NCBI RefSeq assembly: GCF_004331345.1
Contig: NZ_SJJZ01000001.1
Coordinates: forward strand, 186,001-250,000
Origin: Kribbella soli
Lineage (GTDB): Bacteria; Actinomycetota; Actinomycetes; Propionibacteriales; Kribbellaceae
Direction: 5' to 3'
Length of the DNA: 64,000 nt
This document shows positions 43,993 to 52,999 of the stretch, piece after piece. How positions within the stretch are numbered: position 1 is the stretch's first letter; every line of letters starts with the position of its first letter. The notes beneath the pieces are model-generated. The model ran no database searches and was not told the origin of the DNA. It saw only the letters and a list, made by a program, of their open reading frames with translations. Made by a program: the position numbers and the translations under genes.

Positions 43993-44955
43993 ATGACGGA
44001 TCTGCTGACGCTGGGCGAGACGATGGTGTCGGTGCGGACTGCGCGCCCGATGCGGCTCGGCGGGGACGCGCATCTCTCGATCGCCGGCTCCGAGAGCAAC
44101 GTGGCGATCGGTGTCGCGCGGCTCGGGCACGACGTCACCTGGCTGAGTGCCGTGGGCAACGACGAACCGGGCCGGCTGATCGAGCGCACTCTCCGCGCCG
44201 AGAACGTCGGCACCCGGATCCGGTTCTCCGACGACGCGTTCACTGGGTTCATCGCGTTCGATCAGCCGTCGCACGACATCACCCGTGTGAGCTACCACCG
44301 CCGCGGCTCGGCCGCTTCCACTCTCACGCCGGACGAGACCACAGCTGCCGTCATCGCCACAGCGCCGACGCTGCTTCACGTCACCGGCATCACCCCGGCG
44401 CTCTCCGACACAGCACGTGCCGCGACGCTGGCCGCCGTACGCACGGCCTTCGCAGCAGGCACCCAGGTCTCACTCGACGTGAACTACCGCGCCCGCCTCT
44501 GGACCCGCCCCGAGGCAGCGGCCGCACTGCGCGAACTCCTCCCCCACGTCCACACCGTCTTCGCGTCCGACGACGAACTCGACCTCCTCACCGACGCAGA
44601 AGACCCGATCGCCGACCTGCTGAGATCTGTCGGCACCGTCGTTGTGACGGCCGGCGGCAAGGGCGCTTGGTCCCACACCAAAGGCACCGAATCCGTCGAC
44701 GCGCCGTCGCCTGAGGTACACACCATCCACAGCCCCGCGCTCCCCGTCACCGTCGTCGACAGCATCGGCGCCGGCGACGCCTTCGTCTCCGGCTACCTGT
44801 CCGCCACCCTCGACAACCTCGCCCCGGACGCCCGTCTGACCCGAGCCACCACCTCAGGCGCCTTCTGCGTAACGGCGTACGGCGACTGGGAATCCCTCCC
44901 GACCCGCGAGAACCTGACGCTCTTGACCCACACCCAGGGCACCGCTCTCCGTTAA
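43993..44955 (+). CDS. PfkB-family sugar kinase (2-keto-3-deoxy-gluconate/galactonate kinase-like)
   Basis: 320 residues of the ribokinase fold: N-terminal LGETMVSVRTA, sugar-binding GSESNVAIGVARLG, and the catalytic PfkB signature DSIGAGDAFVSGYLSA with catalytic Asp in GAGD. The YRARLW segment after DVN is typical of KDG kinases. It would phosphorylate 2-keto-3-deoxy sugar acid at C6 for the neighbouring aldolase. GGAG 7 nt before ATG 43993. Its stop overlaps the convergent AraC-type gene. Confidence 0.88.
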   Translation: MTDLLTLGETMVSVRTARPMRLGGDAHLSIAGSESNVAIGVARLGHDVTWLSAVGNDEPGRLIERTLRAENVGTRIRFSDDAFTGFIAFDQPSHDITRVSYHRRGSAASTLTPDETTAAVIATAPTLLHVTGITPALSDTARAATLAAVRTAFAAGTQVSLDVNYRARLWTRPEAAAALRELLPHVHTVFASDDELDLLTDAEDPIADLLRSVGTVVVTAGGKGAWSHTKGTESVDAPSPEVHTIHSPALPVTVVDSIGAGDAFVSGYLSATLDNLAPDARLTRATTSGAFCVTAYGDWESLPTRENLTLLTHTQGTALR

Positions 44956-45929
44956 GTGGTTCGCCGGAACTGGGCGCGATACTCGCCCGGCGCCTTCCCG
45001 GTGTGACGCCGGAACAGGCGGCTGAAGGAGGCCGGGTCCCGGTACCCCACTTCTCCGGCGATGCGGGCGACGGTCCGGCCCGTCGTCTCCAGCAGTTGTC
45101 CCGCCCGGCGTACGCGGGCCGCCTGGAGATACTCGAGCGGCGTCACACCCGCCGTCGCACCGAACCGGCGGAGCAGTGTCCTGGAGCTGACATGGAGCTC
45201 AGCTGCGAGTCGCTCCAGGTCGTAGGCAGTATCGAGGTGCTGGTCCAGCCAGCGCTTCACCTGGTCCGCGAAGGTCGAGCCCCCGGCCGGGAGGATCGAG
45301 TGGTCGACGTACGGCGCTTGCGATGTCCGGGCGTCGTCAACAAGCGCGATCCGCGCGGTTGCGCGCGCCACGGACGCACCGCTGTGCCGACGGATCAGCG
45401 TGAGGGCGAAGTCGTACATCGCGCTGAACGCGGCGGTGGTCGTCACCCCTCGATCGGTGATCACCAGTTGATCGGCGCGGACGTCGACCGCCGGGTACCG
45501 GCGCGCCAACTGATCGGCGTACAACCAGGATGTCGTGGCGGTACGGCGGTCCAGCGCGCCGGCCTCGGCGAGCAGGAATGCGCCCAGGCAGATGGAAACG
45601 ACCGCCGCACCGCCGGCCGTGTGCGCACGGATCGCTGCGAGCTCCGGACCGAGGCGGGACAGGACCAGGGCGACATCGACGGCCGGTCCGACCTCGAACC
45701 CCGGCACGACCAGGACGTCTGACGGCCGCAACGGGGACACGTCGACCCTGACCTCTCCGGAGGCGAGCACACGACGTCGTGGGGAAACGATCCGTACGTC
45801 GTACGCCGGGTCGAGTGATCCACGCACCTGGGCCACGCGCGTCGCCATCGTGAGCAGGTCAGGGACACCGTGCACCTCCGACGCGAAGCAGCCCGGGTAC
45901 GCAAGGACCGAGATGCGGAGCGGCGGCAT
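44952..45929 (-). CDS. GlxA family AraC-type regulator with DJ-1/PfpI domain
   Basis: 325 residues. N-terminal DJ-1/PfpI amidase-like domain (about 4-190; nucleophile elbow SICLGAFLLAEAG keeps the Cys) and a C-terminal AraC double HTH (about 225-322; DLERLAAELHVSSRTLLRRF and VARIAGEVGYRDPASFSRLFRRHTGKAPGEYR). Family members sense small amide or quaternary amine compounds. It is divergent from the dienelactone hydrolase-like gene with a 73-base gap, so that gene is a likely target. Confidence 0.9.
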   Translation of the reverse strand: MPPLRISVLAYPGCFASEVHGVPDLLTMATRVAQVRGSLDPAYDVRIVSPRRRVLASGEVRVDVSPLRPSDVLVVPGFEVGPAVDVALVLSRLGPELAAIRAHTAGGAAVVSICLGAFLLAEAGALDRRTATTSWLYADQLARRYPAVDVRADQLVITDRGVTTTAAFSAMYDFALTLIRRHSGASVARATARIALVDDARTSQAPYVDHSILPAGGSTFADQVKRWLDQHLDTAYDLERLAAELHVSSRTLLRRFGATAGVTPLEYLQAARVRRAGQLLETTGRTVARIAGEVGYRDPASFSRLFRRHTGKAPGEYRAQFRRTT

Positions 45930-46002
45930 GTGGCGAGATTAGCCAGATCCCTGGCGATCCCGCCACTGGCGGCTGCCGTCGTACGGCAGACATTCTCAGG
46001 CC

Positions 46003-46851
46003 ATGACGCGAGCCGGCTCCGATGATCCCCTCGACGACTTCGACCATCGGATCGTGGAGGTCGATGGGGTCGCGAAGACGGTCCACGTGATCGGCTCCGG
46101 GCCGGCAGTCGTCGTGATGCCGGAGATGCCGGGCATCAGCCCCGACGTCGCGCGACTCGCGCGCTGGGTGCGGGACGCCGGTTTCACCGTGTTCGTACCG
46201 TCGTTGTTCGGGGTGGACGGCGCCTACCCGACGGCCGAGGAGGGCGAGGCGATCGTTCGGAGAGCCTGTGTGAGTGCGGAGTTCCGCGTGTTCGCCGGCG
46301 GCGGGACGAGCCCGGTCGGCGACTGGCTGCGCGGTCTGGCCAGGGTTGCTCTGGACGAGGCAGGTGGACCGGGCGTAGGCGCGATCGGACTGTGCTTCAC
46401 CGGGAACTTCGCACTCACGATGGCGCTCGAGCCGGCGGTGATCGCGCCGGTCGTCAACCATCCGTCTCTTCCGCTGGACGCACCGGGCGAGCTCGAACTC
46501 TCGGCGGCCGATGCGGAAACGCTCGCGGAACGGTTCCGGCGCGAGGACCTGCAGGTGCTGGCGTACCGGTTCCAGGGCGACCGGTGGTGCACCGGCCAAC
46601 GCTTCGCGGCGTACCAGCGGCTTCTGGGTGACGCCTTCCTCGGACGCGTGCTGCCCGCGGAGACCGCGAACCCGGCGCCGCCGCCCTTCTTCCGCGAGGT
46701 CGTGGGGTGTGCGCACAGTGTGGTGACCGCGCACTTCGTCGACGAGGCCGGTCACCCGACCGTGCGCGCCCGCGACGAGATCCTTGCCTTCCTCACCGCC
46801 AGGCTGACGCCCTCCGCTAGCGCTCCCGGACGGAGTAGGTCAGGTGTGTGA
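46003..46851 (+). CDS. Dienelactone hydrolase family protein
   Basis: 282 residues, alpha/beta hydrolase. The nucleophile elbow is GLCFTG, with Cys instead of Ser, as in dienelactone hydrolases; His appears in ARDE-preceding HPTVRARDEI. Substrate may be a lactone or ester. The last 35 bases overlap the convergent RibD-like gene. ATG 46003 is the only good start; the divergent GlxA-type regulator probably controls it. Confidence 0.85.
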   Translation: MTRAGSDDPLDDFDHRIVEVDGVAKTVHVIGSGPAVVVMPEMPGISPDVARLARWVRDAGFTVFVPSLFGVDGAYPTAEEGEAIVRRACVSAEFRVFAGGGTSPVGDWLRGLARVALDEAGGPGVGAIGLCFTGNFALTMALEPAVIAPVVNHPSLPLDAPGELELSAADAETLAERFRREDLQVLAYRFQGDRWCTGQRFAAYQRLLGDAFLGRVLPAETANPAPPPFFREVVGCAHSVVTAHFVDEAGHPTVRARDEILAFLTARLTPSASAPGRSRSGV

Positions 46852-47437
46852 CCTTCGGGGAGTGTTCTGCGTGGACCTGCTCGAGGGCTATGCGGCTCGC
46901 GTCCACGCCTTCGAACAGGCGTATTCCGGCACCGAACAGCACCGGTGACAAGGCGATCGAGAACTCGTCGATCAGCCCGGCGTTCAGGTACTCCAGGATC
47001 GTCTCGCCGCCGCCCGCGACGCGTACGTCGCGGTCGCCCGCGGCTTCACGAGCCTGTTCGAGAGCGGTCTCGATCCCGTCGTTGACGAAGTGGAACGTAG
47101 TCCCGCCCGGCCGCTCCCAAGGGTCACGCTTCTCATGCGTCACCACGAATACCGGCGTATGGAACGGCGCCTCCTCCGGCCACATCCGCTCGCCGGCGTC
47201 GAACATGCGCTTGCCCATCACACTCACGCCGGTCCGCTCGTACGTCTCCCGCGCGATGTCGTTGTTGCGCCCCTCCTCACCGCCCTTGCCGAGCTTCAGG
47301 TTCTCCCGGAAGAACCGCAGCGGAAAGACCCACCGCTGCAACTCCATCCACTGCTTCCCCATCAATTCCTCGGGCGAGTCAGGAGCGATGAACCCGTCCA
47401 GCGACATCGACACACCGAAGAACACCTTCCCGGCCAT
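46817..47437 (-). CDS. RibD C-terminal (dihydrofolate-reductase-like) protein
   Basis: 206 residues, the YyaP/YwjB-type family: FFGVSMSLDGFIAPD at the start, VMGKRMFDAGE, VTHEKRDPWERPGGTTFHFV and the NADPH-binding VRVAGGGETILEYLNAGLIDEF. Members are reductases of unknown substrate; resistance to antifolates or a generic reductase role are possible. The ATG shares one base with the stop of the SRPBCC gene (TGATG), so it is the third gene of an ArsR-SRPBCC-RibD operon. Confidence 0.88.
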   Translation of the reverse strand: MAGKVFFGVSMSLDGFIAPDSPEELMGKQWMELQRWVFPLRFFRENLKLGKGGEEGRNNDIARETYERTGVSVMGKRMFDAGERMWPEEAPFHTPVFVVTHEKRDPWERPGGTTFHFVNDGIETALEQAREAAGDRDVRVAGGGETILEYLNAGLIDEFSIALSPVLFGAGIRLFEGVDASRIALEQVHAEHSPKVTHLTYSVRER

Positions 47438-47928
47438 CAGCTCTCCCCTCCCAACCGCGAACCGACGTAGGCAGCCAGGTTGCCCAGCGTCTGCTCACCG
47501 CCCTCAACCGCGCCGTACTTCTCGACCGCCTCGTCGCGCAACTCCTTCGTACGAAACACCGTGCGCATCTCGATCCGCGTCGCCGCACCCTCGGGCGCGA
47601 ACGTCAGCACCGACTCGAACGGGTTCGGATCCTCGCTGGACTCACCGTGCAGCAGCGCAATCCGCTCCGGTACGGCGATCTCGGTCCAGGTGATCCACTC
47701 GGCGTAGTCCGTCCCGTCCGGCCCGTGCATCACGAAGTCCCACACCCCGCCGACGCGGAACTCGAACGCCTGAGTGGTCGTGGTGAACCCGTTCGGCCCC
47801 CACCACTGCGACAGATGCCGGACCTCGGTGAACGCCTCGAACACCGACTCCCGCGGCGCGTCGATCACCCGAGAGATCACAATCTCCCGCCCGGCCGTCG
47901 CCGGTGCTTCTTGTCTGGCCTCTGCCAT
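47437..47928 (-). CDS. SRPBCC/AHSA1 domain protein
   Basis: 163 residues. START-like fold: ISRVIDAPRESVFEAFTEVRHLSQWWGPNGF at the N-terminus is the AHSA1 signature, followed by GGVWDFVMHGPDGTDY and the C-terminal amphipathic helix. Such proteins bind hydrophobic ligands and in actinomycetes are nearly always encoded beside an ArsR regulator, as here. It starts 3 bases after the ArsR gene ends. Confidence 0.9.
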   Translation of the reverse strand: MAEARQEAPATAGREIVISRVIDAPRESVFEAFTEVRHLSQWWGPNGFTTTTQAFEFRVGGVWDFVMHGPDGTDYAEWITWTEIAVPERIALLHGESSEDPNPFESVLTFAPEGAATRIEMRTVFRTKELRDEAVEKYGAVEGGEQTLGNLAAYVGSRLGGES

Positions 47929-47931
47929 CAG

Positions 47932-48273
47932 CTACTCCTCCAGCCGTGTCTGCTTCAGGTCCTGTACGTACGCGTCCAACCGGTCGAAGCTCTCGTTCCA
48001 GAACCGCTCGAACCCGCCGGCCCACTCGTGAACCGGCCGCAGCCCCCGCGCATCAAGCCCGTACAGCCGCTGCTTGCCCGCCTTGCGATCCCGCACCAGC
48101 CCCACCTCCCGCAGCACCCGCAGATGCTTGGACGCCCCCGGCTGAGTCATCCCCAACTCCTGGGCCAACTCCGTCACCGGCCGCTCACCCGCCCGCAGCA
48201 ACACCAGGATCTCCCGGCGCTGCGGCTCCGCGATCGCGTTGAACACGTCCGACGTCGTCGCTGCTCGTGCCAT
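47932..48273 (-). CDS. ArsR family regulator
   Basis: 113 residues. Winged helix: DVFNAIAEPQRREILVLLRAGERPVTELAQELGMTQPGASKHLRVLREVGLVRDRKAGKQRLYGL. No metal-binding Cys cluster, so this is the non-metal SdpR/AHSA1-associated type. ATG 48273 lies 7 bases after a strong -10 box, indicating a leaderless message; the longer open frame to 48312 would start inside the promoter. Regulates its own operon through the site at 48284-48295. Confidence 0.92.
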   Translation of the reverse strand: MARAATTSDVFNAIAEPQRREILVLLRAGERPVTELAQELGMTQPGASKHLRVLREVGLVRDRKAGKQRLYGLDARGLRPVHEWAGGFERFWNESFDRLDAYVQDLKQTRLEE

Positions 48274-48280
48274 GCCCGCA

Positions 48281-48308
48281 ATCATATGCCCATATCGGAA
48301 TACGTCAA
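48281..48308 (-). promoter_or_regulatory. ArsR operon promoter with embedded operator
   Basis: Reverse-strand -35 TTGACG (48303-48308), 16 bp, -10 TATGAT (48281-48286). The palindrome ATATGGGCATAT (48284-48295) overlaps the -10 box and spacer, as expected for autorepression. The start codon follows 7 bases later. Confidence 0.7.
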
Positions 48309-48327
48309 GCAAGGGCGATTGGATGAG

Positions 48328-48864
48328 CTAAGACGCGTTGTCCTCGGTGGGGAAGAGGATCGGGCTGAGGAGGTAGCGGGAGCGGGACGGGGTCGCCTCG
48401 TTCGACAGGACCGGGAGGATCGCGGCTCGCAGGCCCTCGATCAGCTGGTGGAGTTCGGCTTCGGTCAGCCAGATGCCGTGCTGGCGGTAGCCGACGAGGT
48501 CCGCGATCGGGTCGGCTCCGTCGCGTTCGACGTACGCGTTGAACTCCGCGACCAGCGCGGCCATCGCCGCGGCGAACCCGCGCCGGTGATCCTCGACCGT
48601 CAACTGCTCGAGCTGCTCGGGCGTGATCGAAGCGGACGCGACCCGCAACCGGAAGCGTCGCTCGACGGCGCCCCGCACCCGCCGTTCCTCCGCGACCTCG
48701 AGGATGCCGCCCTCGGCGAGCAGCTCGACGTGCCGGTACAGCGTCGCCTTCGACACATCCGCGATCCGCTCCCCCAGCTCAGCGGTCGTCAACGACCGTC
48801 CACCGCGCAGCGCATGCACGATCCGCAACCGCACCGGATGCCCCAGCAGTTCCAACGGACCCAT
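48328..48864 (-). CDS. Winged-helix (HTH_20/ArsR-like) regulator
   Basis: 178 residues. N-terminal HTH (ELLGHPVRLRIVHALRGGRSLTTAELGERIADVSKATLYRHVELLAEGGILEVAEERRVRG), C-terminal helical domain of about 100 residues with LTEAELHQLIEGLRAAI. It resembles the actinobacterial YjjP/DUF2087-free helix-turn-helix regulators that sit beside a hydrolase. Divergent from the hydrolase gene with a strong palindrome between them. Confidence 0.85.
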   Translation of the reverse strand: MGPLELLGHPVRLRIVHALRGGRSLTTAELGERIADVSKATLYRHVELLAEGGILEVAEERRVRGAVERRFRLRVASASITPEQLEQLTVEDHRRGFAAAMAALVAEFNAYVERDGADPIADLVGYRQHGIWLTEAELHQLIEGLRAAILPVLSNEATPSRSRYLLSPILFPTEDNAS

Positions 48865-48887
48865 GGCCCAACAATCTCACGCCGTGC

Positions 48888-48914
48888 TACCTTTCTCAAA
48901 TCATGAGAAAGGTA
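48888..48914. promoter_or_regulatory. Palindromic operator between HTH and hydrolase genes
   Basis: TACCTTTCTCA (48888-48898) and TGAGAAAGGTA (48904-48914) form a perfect inverted repeat with a 5-base spacer. The right arm also holds the AAAGG that serves as ribosome binding site for ATG 48920, so a bound repressor and an mRNA hairpin would both hinder hydrolase expression. Confidence 0.65.
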
Positions 48915-48919
48915 CGCCG

Positions 48920-49822
48920 ATGACCTGGACTCCCCCGCCGTACGCCGATCCGGCCGGCTTCACCGAACACGACATCACCCTGGACGCGGCCGGCCGAACT
49001 GTCCCGGGCACGTTGACACTGCCCGCGCACCCGACCGGCCAAGGTGCGGTTCTGCTGACCGGTGGCGGTCCGTTCGATCGCGACGAGACCAGCGGGCCGA
49101 ACAAACCGTTGAAGGATCTCGCGTGGGGCCTGGCGACTCAGGGCGTCGCGGTCCTGCGCTTCGACAAGGTCACCGCGAACCGGCCCGAAGCGATGGCCGA
49201 GCCGGGCTACACGATGACCGCGGAGTACGTGCCGCATGGGATCGCCGCCGTACGGCTGCTGGCCGAGCACGTCGACCAGGTCGTCCTCGTCGGCCACAGC
49301 ATGGGCGGCAAGATCGCACCGAAGATCGCTGCTGAGGAACCACTCGTCGGCGGGGTCGTGATCATGGCCGGCGATACTCAGCCGATGCAGCATGCGGCGG
49401 TCCGCGTCCTGCGCTACCTGGCACAAACAAATCCCGAGGCGGTCCCACTCGAGACCGTGACACTGTTCGAACGGCAAGCGGTCGCGGCCGACAACGTCTC
49501 TCCGGAGACTCCGGCGACAGATCTGCCGTTCGGCGCGCCGGCGTCGTTCTGGCTGGATCAGCGCGCGTACGACCCGGTCGTGACGGCGGCGAAGCTCGAC
49601 GTACCGATCCTTGTCCTGCAAGGCGGTCGCGACTACCAGGTCACCGTTGCCGACGACCTCCCCGCCTGGCGCGCAGGGCTTCCCGACGCCACGATCAAGA
49701 TCCTCGACGCCGACAATCACCTGTTCTTTCCAGGCGACGGCCCGTCGACGATGGCCGACTACCAGGTCCCCGGACACCTGGACCCGGCAGTCGTCACCAC
49801 GATCGTCGACTGGTTGCCTTAA
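48920..49822 (+). CDS. Alpha/beta hydrolase
   Basis: 300 residues. Oxyanion motif LLTGGGPFDRDE, nucleophile in VLVGHSMGGKIAP, Asp in LQGGRDYQV, His in DNHLFF. The lid and DRDETSGPNKPLKDLAWGLATQGVAVLRFDKVT segment place it in the family of secreted-type or cytosolic esterases/prolyl-oligopeptidase-like enzymes (compare YfhR/DUF3887-linked hydrolases). No signal peptide. Likely repressed by the divergent regulator; substrate unknown. Confidence 0.85.
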   Translation: MTWTPPPYADPAGFTEHDITLDAAGRTVPGTLTLPAHPTGQGAVLLTGGGPFDRDETSGPNKPLKDLAWGLATQGVAVLRFDKVTANRPEAMAEPGYTMTAEYVPHGIAAVRLLAEHVDQVVLVGHSMGGKIAPKIAAEEPLVGGVVIMAGDTQPMQHAAVRVLRYLAQTNPEAVPLETVTLFERQAVAADNVSPETPATDLPFGAPASFWLDQRAYDPVVTAAKLDVPILVLQGGRDYQVTVADDLPAWRAGLPDATIKILDADNHLFFPGDGPSTMADYQVPGHLDPAVVTTIVDWLP

Positions 49823-51285
49823 GCAAGTAGGGCCGGGTCGGACTCCAGTTCGCGTTCCGGATCCAGGGGCAGGACGATCTTGAAGACGGTACGACCCGGC
49901 TCGGACTCGACCCGCAGGTCGCCGTGGTGCTTCTTCACCACGATGCGCCAGGAGATGTCGAGGCCCAGGCCGGTGCCTTCACCGATCGGCTTGGTGGTGA
50001 AGAACGGCTCGAAGATGCGGCGCCGGATCTCGTCGGGGATACCCGGTCCGGTGTCGCCGATCTCGACGACAGCGTAGGCGCCGTCCCGGCGGGTGCGGAT
50101 TGTCAGCGTCCCGGATCCGCCCATCGCGCTCACCGCGTTGTCGATGATGTTCGTCCACACCTGGTTGAGTTCCGCGGCGTACGCCGGGATCGCGGGCAGC
50201 TCGGGATCGAAGTCCTTGACGATCTCGTACCCCTGCAGCTTCCCCGACATCATCACCAGCGTCGACTTCAGCAGCTCGCGCAGATCGACGGTCTGGTACG
50301 GCGCCCGGTCGATCTGCGAGTACTGCTTCGCCGCACCGACGAGGGTCGAGATCCGGGTCACGGAGTCGTCGATCTCGTTCATCAGCGACTCGGTGTCGAT
50401 GGTGTACATCAACCACCGCACGGCACCCTCGAGGTACTTCGGCCCGACCGCGGCCAGCACGTTCTCCATCCACGGCACATCCAGGCCGGCGGCGGCGAGC
50501 ACCGGCGCCACGTCCCAGCTCGCCTGGACGTCGTGGTCGTCGAGCCAGTCCGTCAGCGTGTCCTCGCGGTCGGACAACTCCATCGGCGGGATGTCCTTGT
50601 CCTTGTTCTTCTCCAGCCGCTCGACCGCGTCGTCCTGCAACGCGACGATCTGGTGCAGCTTGGTCGCGTCGAGCGTGCCGTCGGCGAGCATCGCCAGCTT
50701 CGACCGCATCCCGGACACCCGCTGCCGCAAGGTCGCGGCCGCCCGCACCGCGGCGGCGGCCGGGTTGTTCAACTCGTGGGTCAGCCCCGCGGACAAGGAG
50801 CCGAGGGCAAGCAACCGCTCACGCTCGCCGAGCGTCTCGTTGGTCCGCCGCATGCCCATCACGAAGCCCTCGATCAGGTGCACTGCCATCGGGAACCAGG
50901 TGTTCATCATCGTCGCCATCGTCTCGGCGCTGATCACGAAGAACTCCGACGGCTCGGTCACCTGCATCGTCGCGGTGTAGGACTTGTGATCGTTGGCGCC
51001 GAAGAACGCGTTGAACGCACCGGAGTACACCCCGCGCTGGCCGGTCCGGTTGATCTCCACGAGCTCGCCGTGCGACAGCTTGCACAGCCGGATCTCACCC
51101 GAGAGCAGGACATAGCAGCAGGTCGCCTCGTCGCCCTCGTTGAACACGACCCCGTCGTGCACGGACTCGACGTACCCGACCTCGGAGAGCCACTGCAGCT
51201 GCTCCTCGGTGAGGCTCTCGAAGAGGAACAGCGTGCGCAACTCGTCAGGAGTCAGCCGCCGCGGCTCCACATCTTGGTCAGTCAT
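49819..51285 (-). CDS. Histidine kinase with N-terminal cyclic-nucleotide-binding domain
   Basis: 488 residues, soluble. Residues 15-135: cNMP-binding (CRP-like) beta-roll ([22 protein letters not shown]). A coiled helix then leads to the phospho-acceptor H170 in [14 protein letters not shown]-terminal HATPase: N box [10 protein letters not shown]1 GDTGPGIP, F box FEPFFTTK, G2 GEGTGLGL. A roughly 120-residue helical insert (185-305) separates dimerisation and ATPase parts. Translationally coupled (TGATG) to the upstream receiver/thioredoxin reductase fusion, its evident partner. Its 3' end overlaps the convergent hydrolase. Confidence 0.9.
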   Translation of the reverse strand: MTDQDVEPRRLTPDELRTLFLFESLTEEQLQWLSEVGYVESVHDGVVFNEGDEATCCYVLLSGEIRLCKLSHGELVEINRTGQRGVYSGAFNAFFGANDHKSYTATMQVTEPSEFFVISAETMATMMNTWFPMAVHLIEGFVMGMRRTNETLGERERLLALGSLSAGLTHELNNPAAAAVRAAATLRQRVSGMRSKLAMLADGTLDATKLHQIVALQDDAVERLEKNKDKDIPPMELSDREDTLTDWLDDHDVQASWDVAPVLAAAGLDVPWMENVLAAVGPKYLEGAVRWLMYTIDTESLMNEIDDSVTRISTLVGAAKQYSQIDRAPYQTVDLRELLKSTLVMMSGKLQGYEIVKDFDPELPAIPAYAAELNQVWTNIIDNAVSAMGGSGTLTIRTRRDGAYAVVEIGDTGPGIPDEIRRRIFEPFFTTKPIGEGTGLGLDISWRIVVKKHHGDLRVESEPGRTVFKIVLPLDPERELESDPALLA

Positions 51286-52946
51286 CAGAGCATCTCCAGG
51301 TATCGGTGCACCAGTGTCACGGCCATCGCTCCGTCGCCGACCGCGGAGGCGACCCGCTTCACCGACTCGGCCCGTACGTCGCCGGCGGCGAACACGCCCG
51401 GCATGCTCGTCTCCAGGTGGTACGGCTCCCGCTCCAGCGGCCAGCCCGGCGGTCTGCCGTGCAGGTCGGGTCCGGTGAGCACGAAGCCTCGGTCGTCGCG
51501 GAGCAGGTCACCGGGCAGCCAGTCCGTCCGCGGGGCCGCGCCGATGAACACGAACATCCATTCCGTGTCCACCTCACGCTTCTCCCCGGTCTCGCTGTTC
51601 AGCAGGGTGAGATGTTCCAGGTGCTCCGAGCCGATACAGGAAACGACCTGCGTGCAGGTGTGCACCTCGATGTTGTCGATCCCGTCGATCTGGTCGATGA
51701 GGTACGACGACATCGTCGCGGTGAGCGATGGTCCTCTCACCAGCATATGCACGCGTTTCGCATGCCTCGAGAAATAGACCGCCGCCTGACCGGCGGAGTT
51801 CGCCCCGCCGATGATGTACACCTCGGCGCCGGCGCACGCCGGACCCTCGGTGGTGGCCGAGCCGTAGTAGATCCCGCGACCGCACAGGTCGTCGACACCG
51901 GGCGCCTGGAGCGTCCGGTACGAGACGCCGGTCGCCAGGATCACCGAGTGCGCTGAGATCTCGCTGCCGTCCGCGAACACCAGCCGCCGCGCGTTGCCGA
52001 GCGTGTCGAGCCCGACGACCTGCCGGGTCGTCAACAGCTCGGCTCCGAACCGGACCGCCTGGCGCCGGGCTCGGTCCGTCAACTGCGCGCCCGACACCCC
52101 GTCCGGGAAGCCGAGGTAGTTCTCGATCCGGCTCGACTGCCCGGCCTGACCACCAGTCGCCAACTGCTCGACCAGCACGGTCCGCAGGCCCTCACTGGCG
52201 CCGTACACGGCTGCACCGAGCCCGGCCGGGCCGCCACCGACCACGACCAGGTCGTAGAAGTCCTTCGCCGGCGCCGTCGACAGACCGACCTTCTGCGCCA
52301 GCTCGGCCTCGGACGGCGCGATCATCACCGTGGCGTCGGGCGTGATCACGACCGGCAGCGTCGTACCGTCCACGTCAGCGGCGTCGAGGAGCCGCTTGGC
52401 CTCGTCGTCGTCGACGTTCAGCCAGCGGTACGGCACGGCGTTGCGGGCGAGGAAGTCGCGGGCCGCGAACGACGGCGCCGACCAGCGATGACCGATCACT
52501 CGGGTCTCGTCGCCGGACGGTTCGGGGGTCGACCGCCACAGGTCGAGCATCGCGTCGACCACCGGATACAGCTTCTCCTCCGGTGGGTTCCACGGCTTCA
52601 GCAGGTAGTGGTCGAGGTCGACGACGTTGATCGCCTGGATCGCGGCGTCGGTGTCGGCGTACGCCGTCAGCAGCACCCGGCGAGCCAGCGGGAACAGGTC
52701 CATCGCGGCCTCGAGGAACTCGATGCCGGACATCTGGGGCATCCGATAGTCGGCCAGCAACAGCGCGACGGGCTCACCACGGAGCTTCAGCTCCTTCAGT
52801 GCGTCGAGCGCCTGCACCGGGTTCTCCGCCCGGACGATGCGGTTCTCCTCGCCGTACCGACGGCGGAGGTCACGGGCGATCGACCGGGAAACGCCCGGAT
52901 CGTCGTCGACGGTGAGGATCACCGAGCGGGTCGTTGACGCTGTCAT
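51285..52946 (-). CDS. Receiver domain - thioredoxin fold - thioredoxin reductase-like fusion
   Basis: 553 residues. Residues 8-125: CheY-like receiver with acidic pocket VDDDPG, phospho-acceptor Asp in LLLADYRMP, Thr in LTAYAD and Lys in LLKPW. Residues about 143-220: glutaredoxin/thioredoxin-like part (APSFAARDFLARNAVPYRWLNVD). Residues about 230-550: FAD/NAD(P)H pyridine nucleotide reductase with GGGPAGLGAA, second dinucleotide site IIGGANSAGQAA, and AAGDVRAE. The redox CxxC of thioredoxin reductase (YCATCDG) is replaced by YYGSATTEG. Start ATG 52946 has GGAGG only one base away, so initiation may be weak or leaderless. Confidence 0.9.
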   Translation of the reverse strand: MTASTTRSVILTVDDDPGVSRSIARDLRRRYGEENRIVRAENPVQALDALKELKLRGEPVALLLADYRMPQMSGIEFLEAAMDLFPLARRVLLTAYADTDAAIQAINVVDLDHYLLKPWNPPEEKLYPVVDAMLDLWRSTPEPSGDETRVIGHRWSAPSFAARDFLARNAVPYRWLNVDDDEAKRLLDAADVDGTTLPVVITPDATVMIAPSEAELAQKVGLSTAPAKDFYDLVVVGGGPAGLGAAVYGASEGLRTVLVEQLATGGQAGQSSRIENYLGFPDGVSGAQLTDRARRQAVRFGAELLTTRQVVGLDTLGNARRLVFADGSEISAHSVILATGVSYRTLQAPGVDDLCGRGIYYGSATTEGPACAGAEVYIIGGANSAGQAAVYFSRHAKRVHMLVRGPSLTATMSSYLIDQIDGIDNIEVHTCTQVVSCIGSEHLEHLTLLNSETGEKREVDTEWMFVFIGAAPRTDWLPGDLLRDDRGFVLTGPDLHGRPPGWPLEREPYHLETSMPGVFAAGDVRAESVKRVASAVGDGAMAVTLVHRYLEML

Positions 52947-52999
52947 GCCTCCTTCATACCAGCGGATGCCTACAAACAGGGATCGGTAATCCACAGGCC

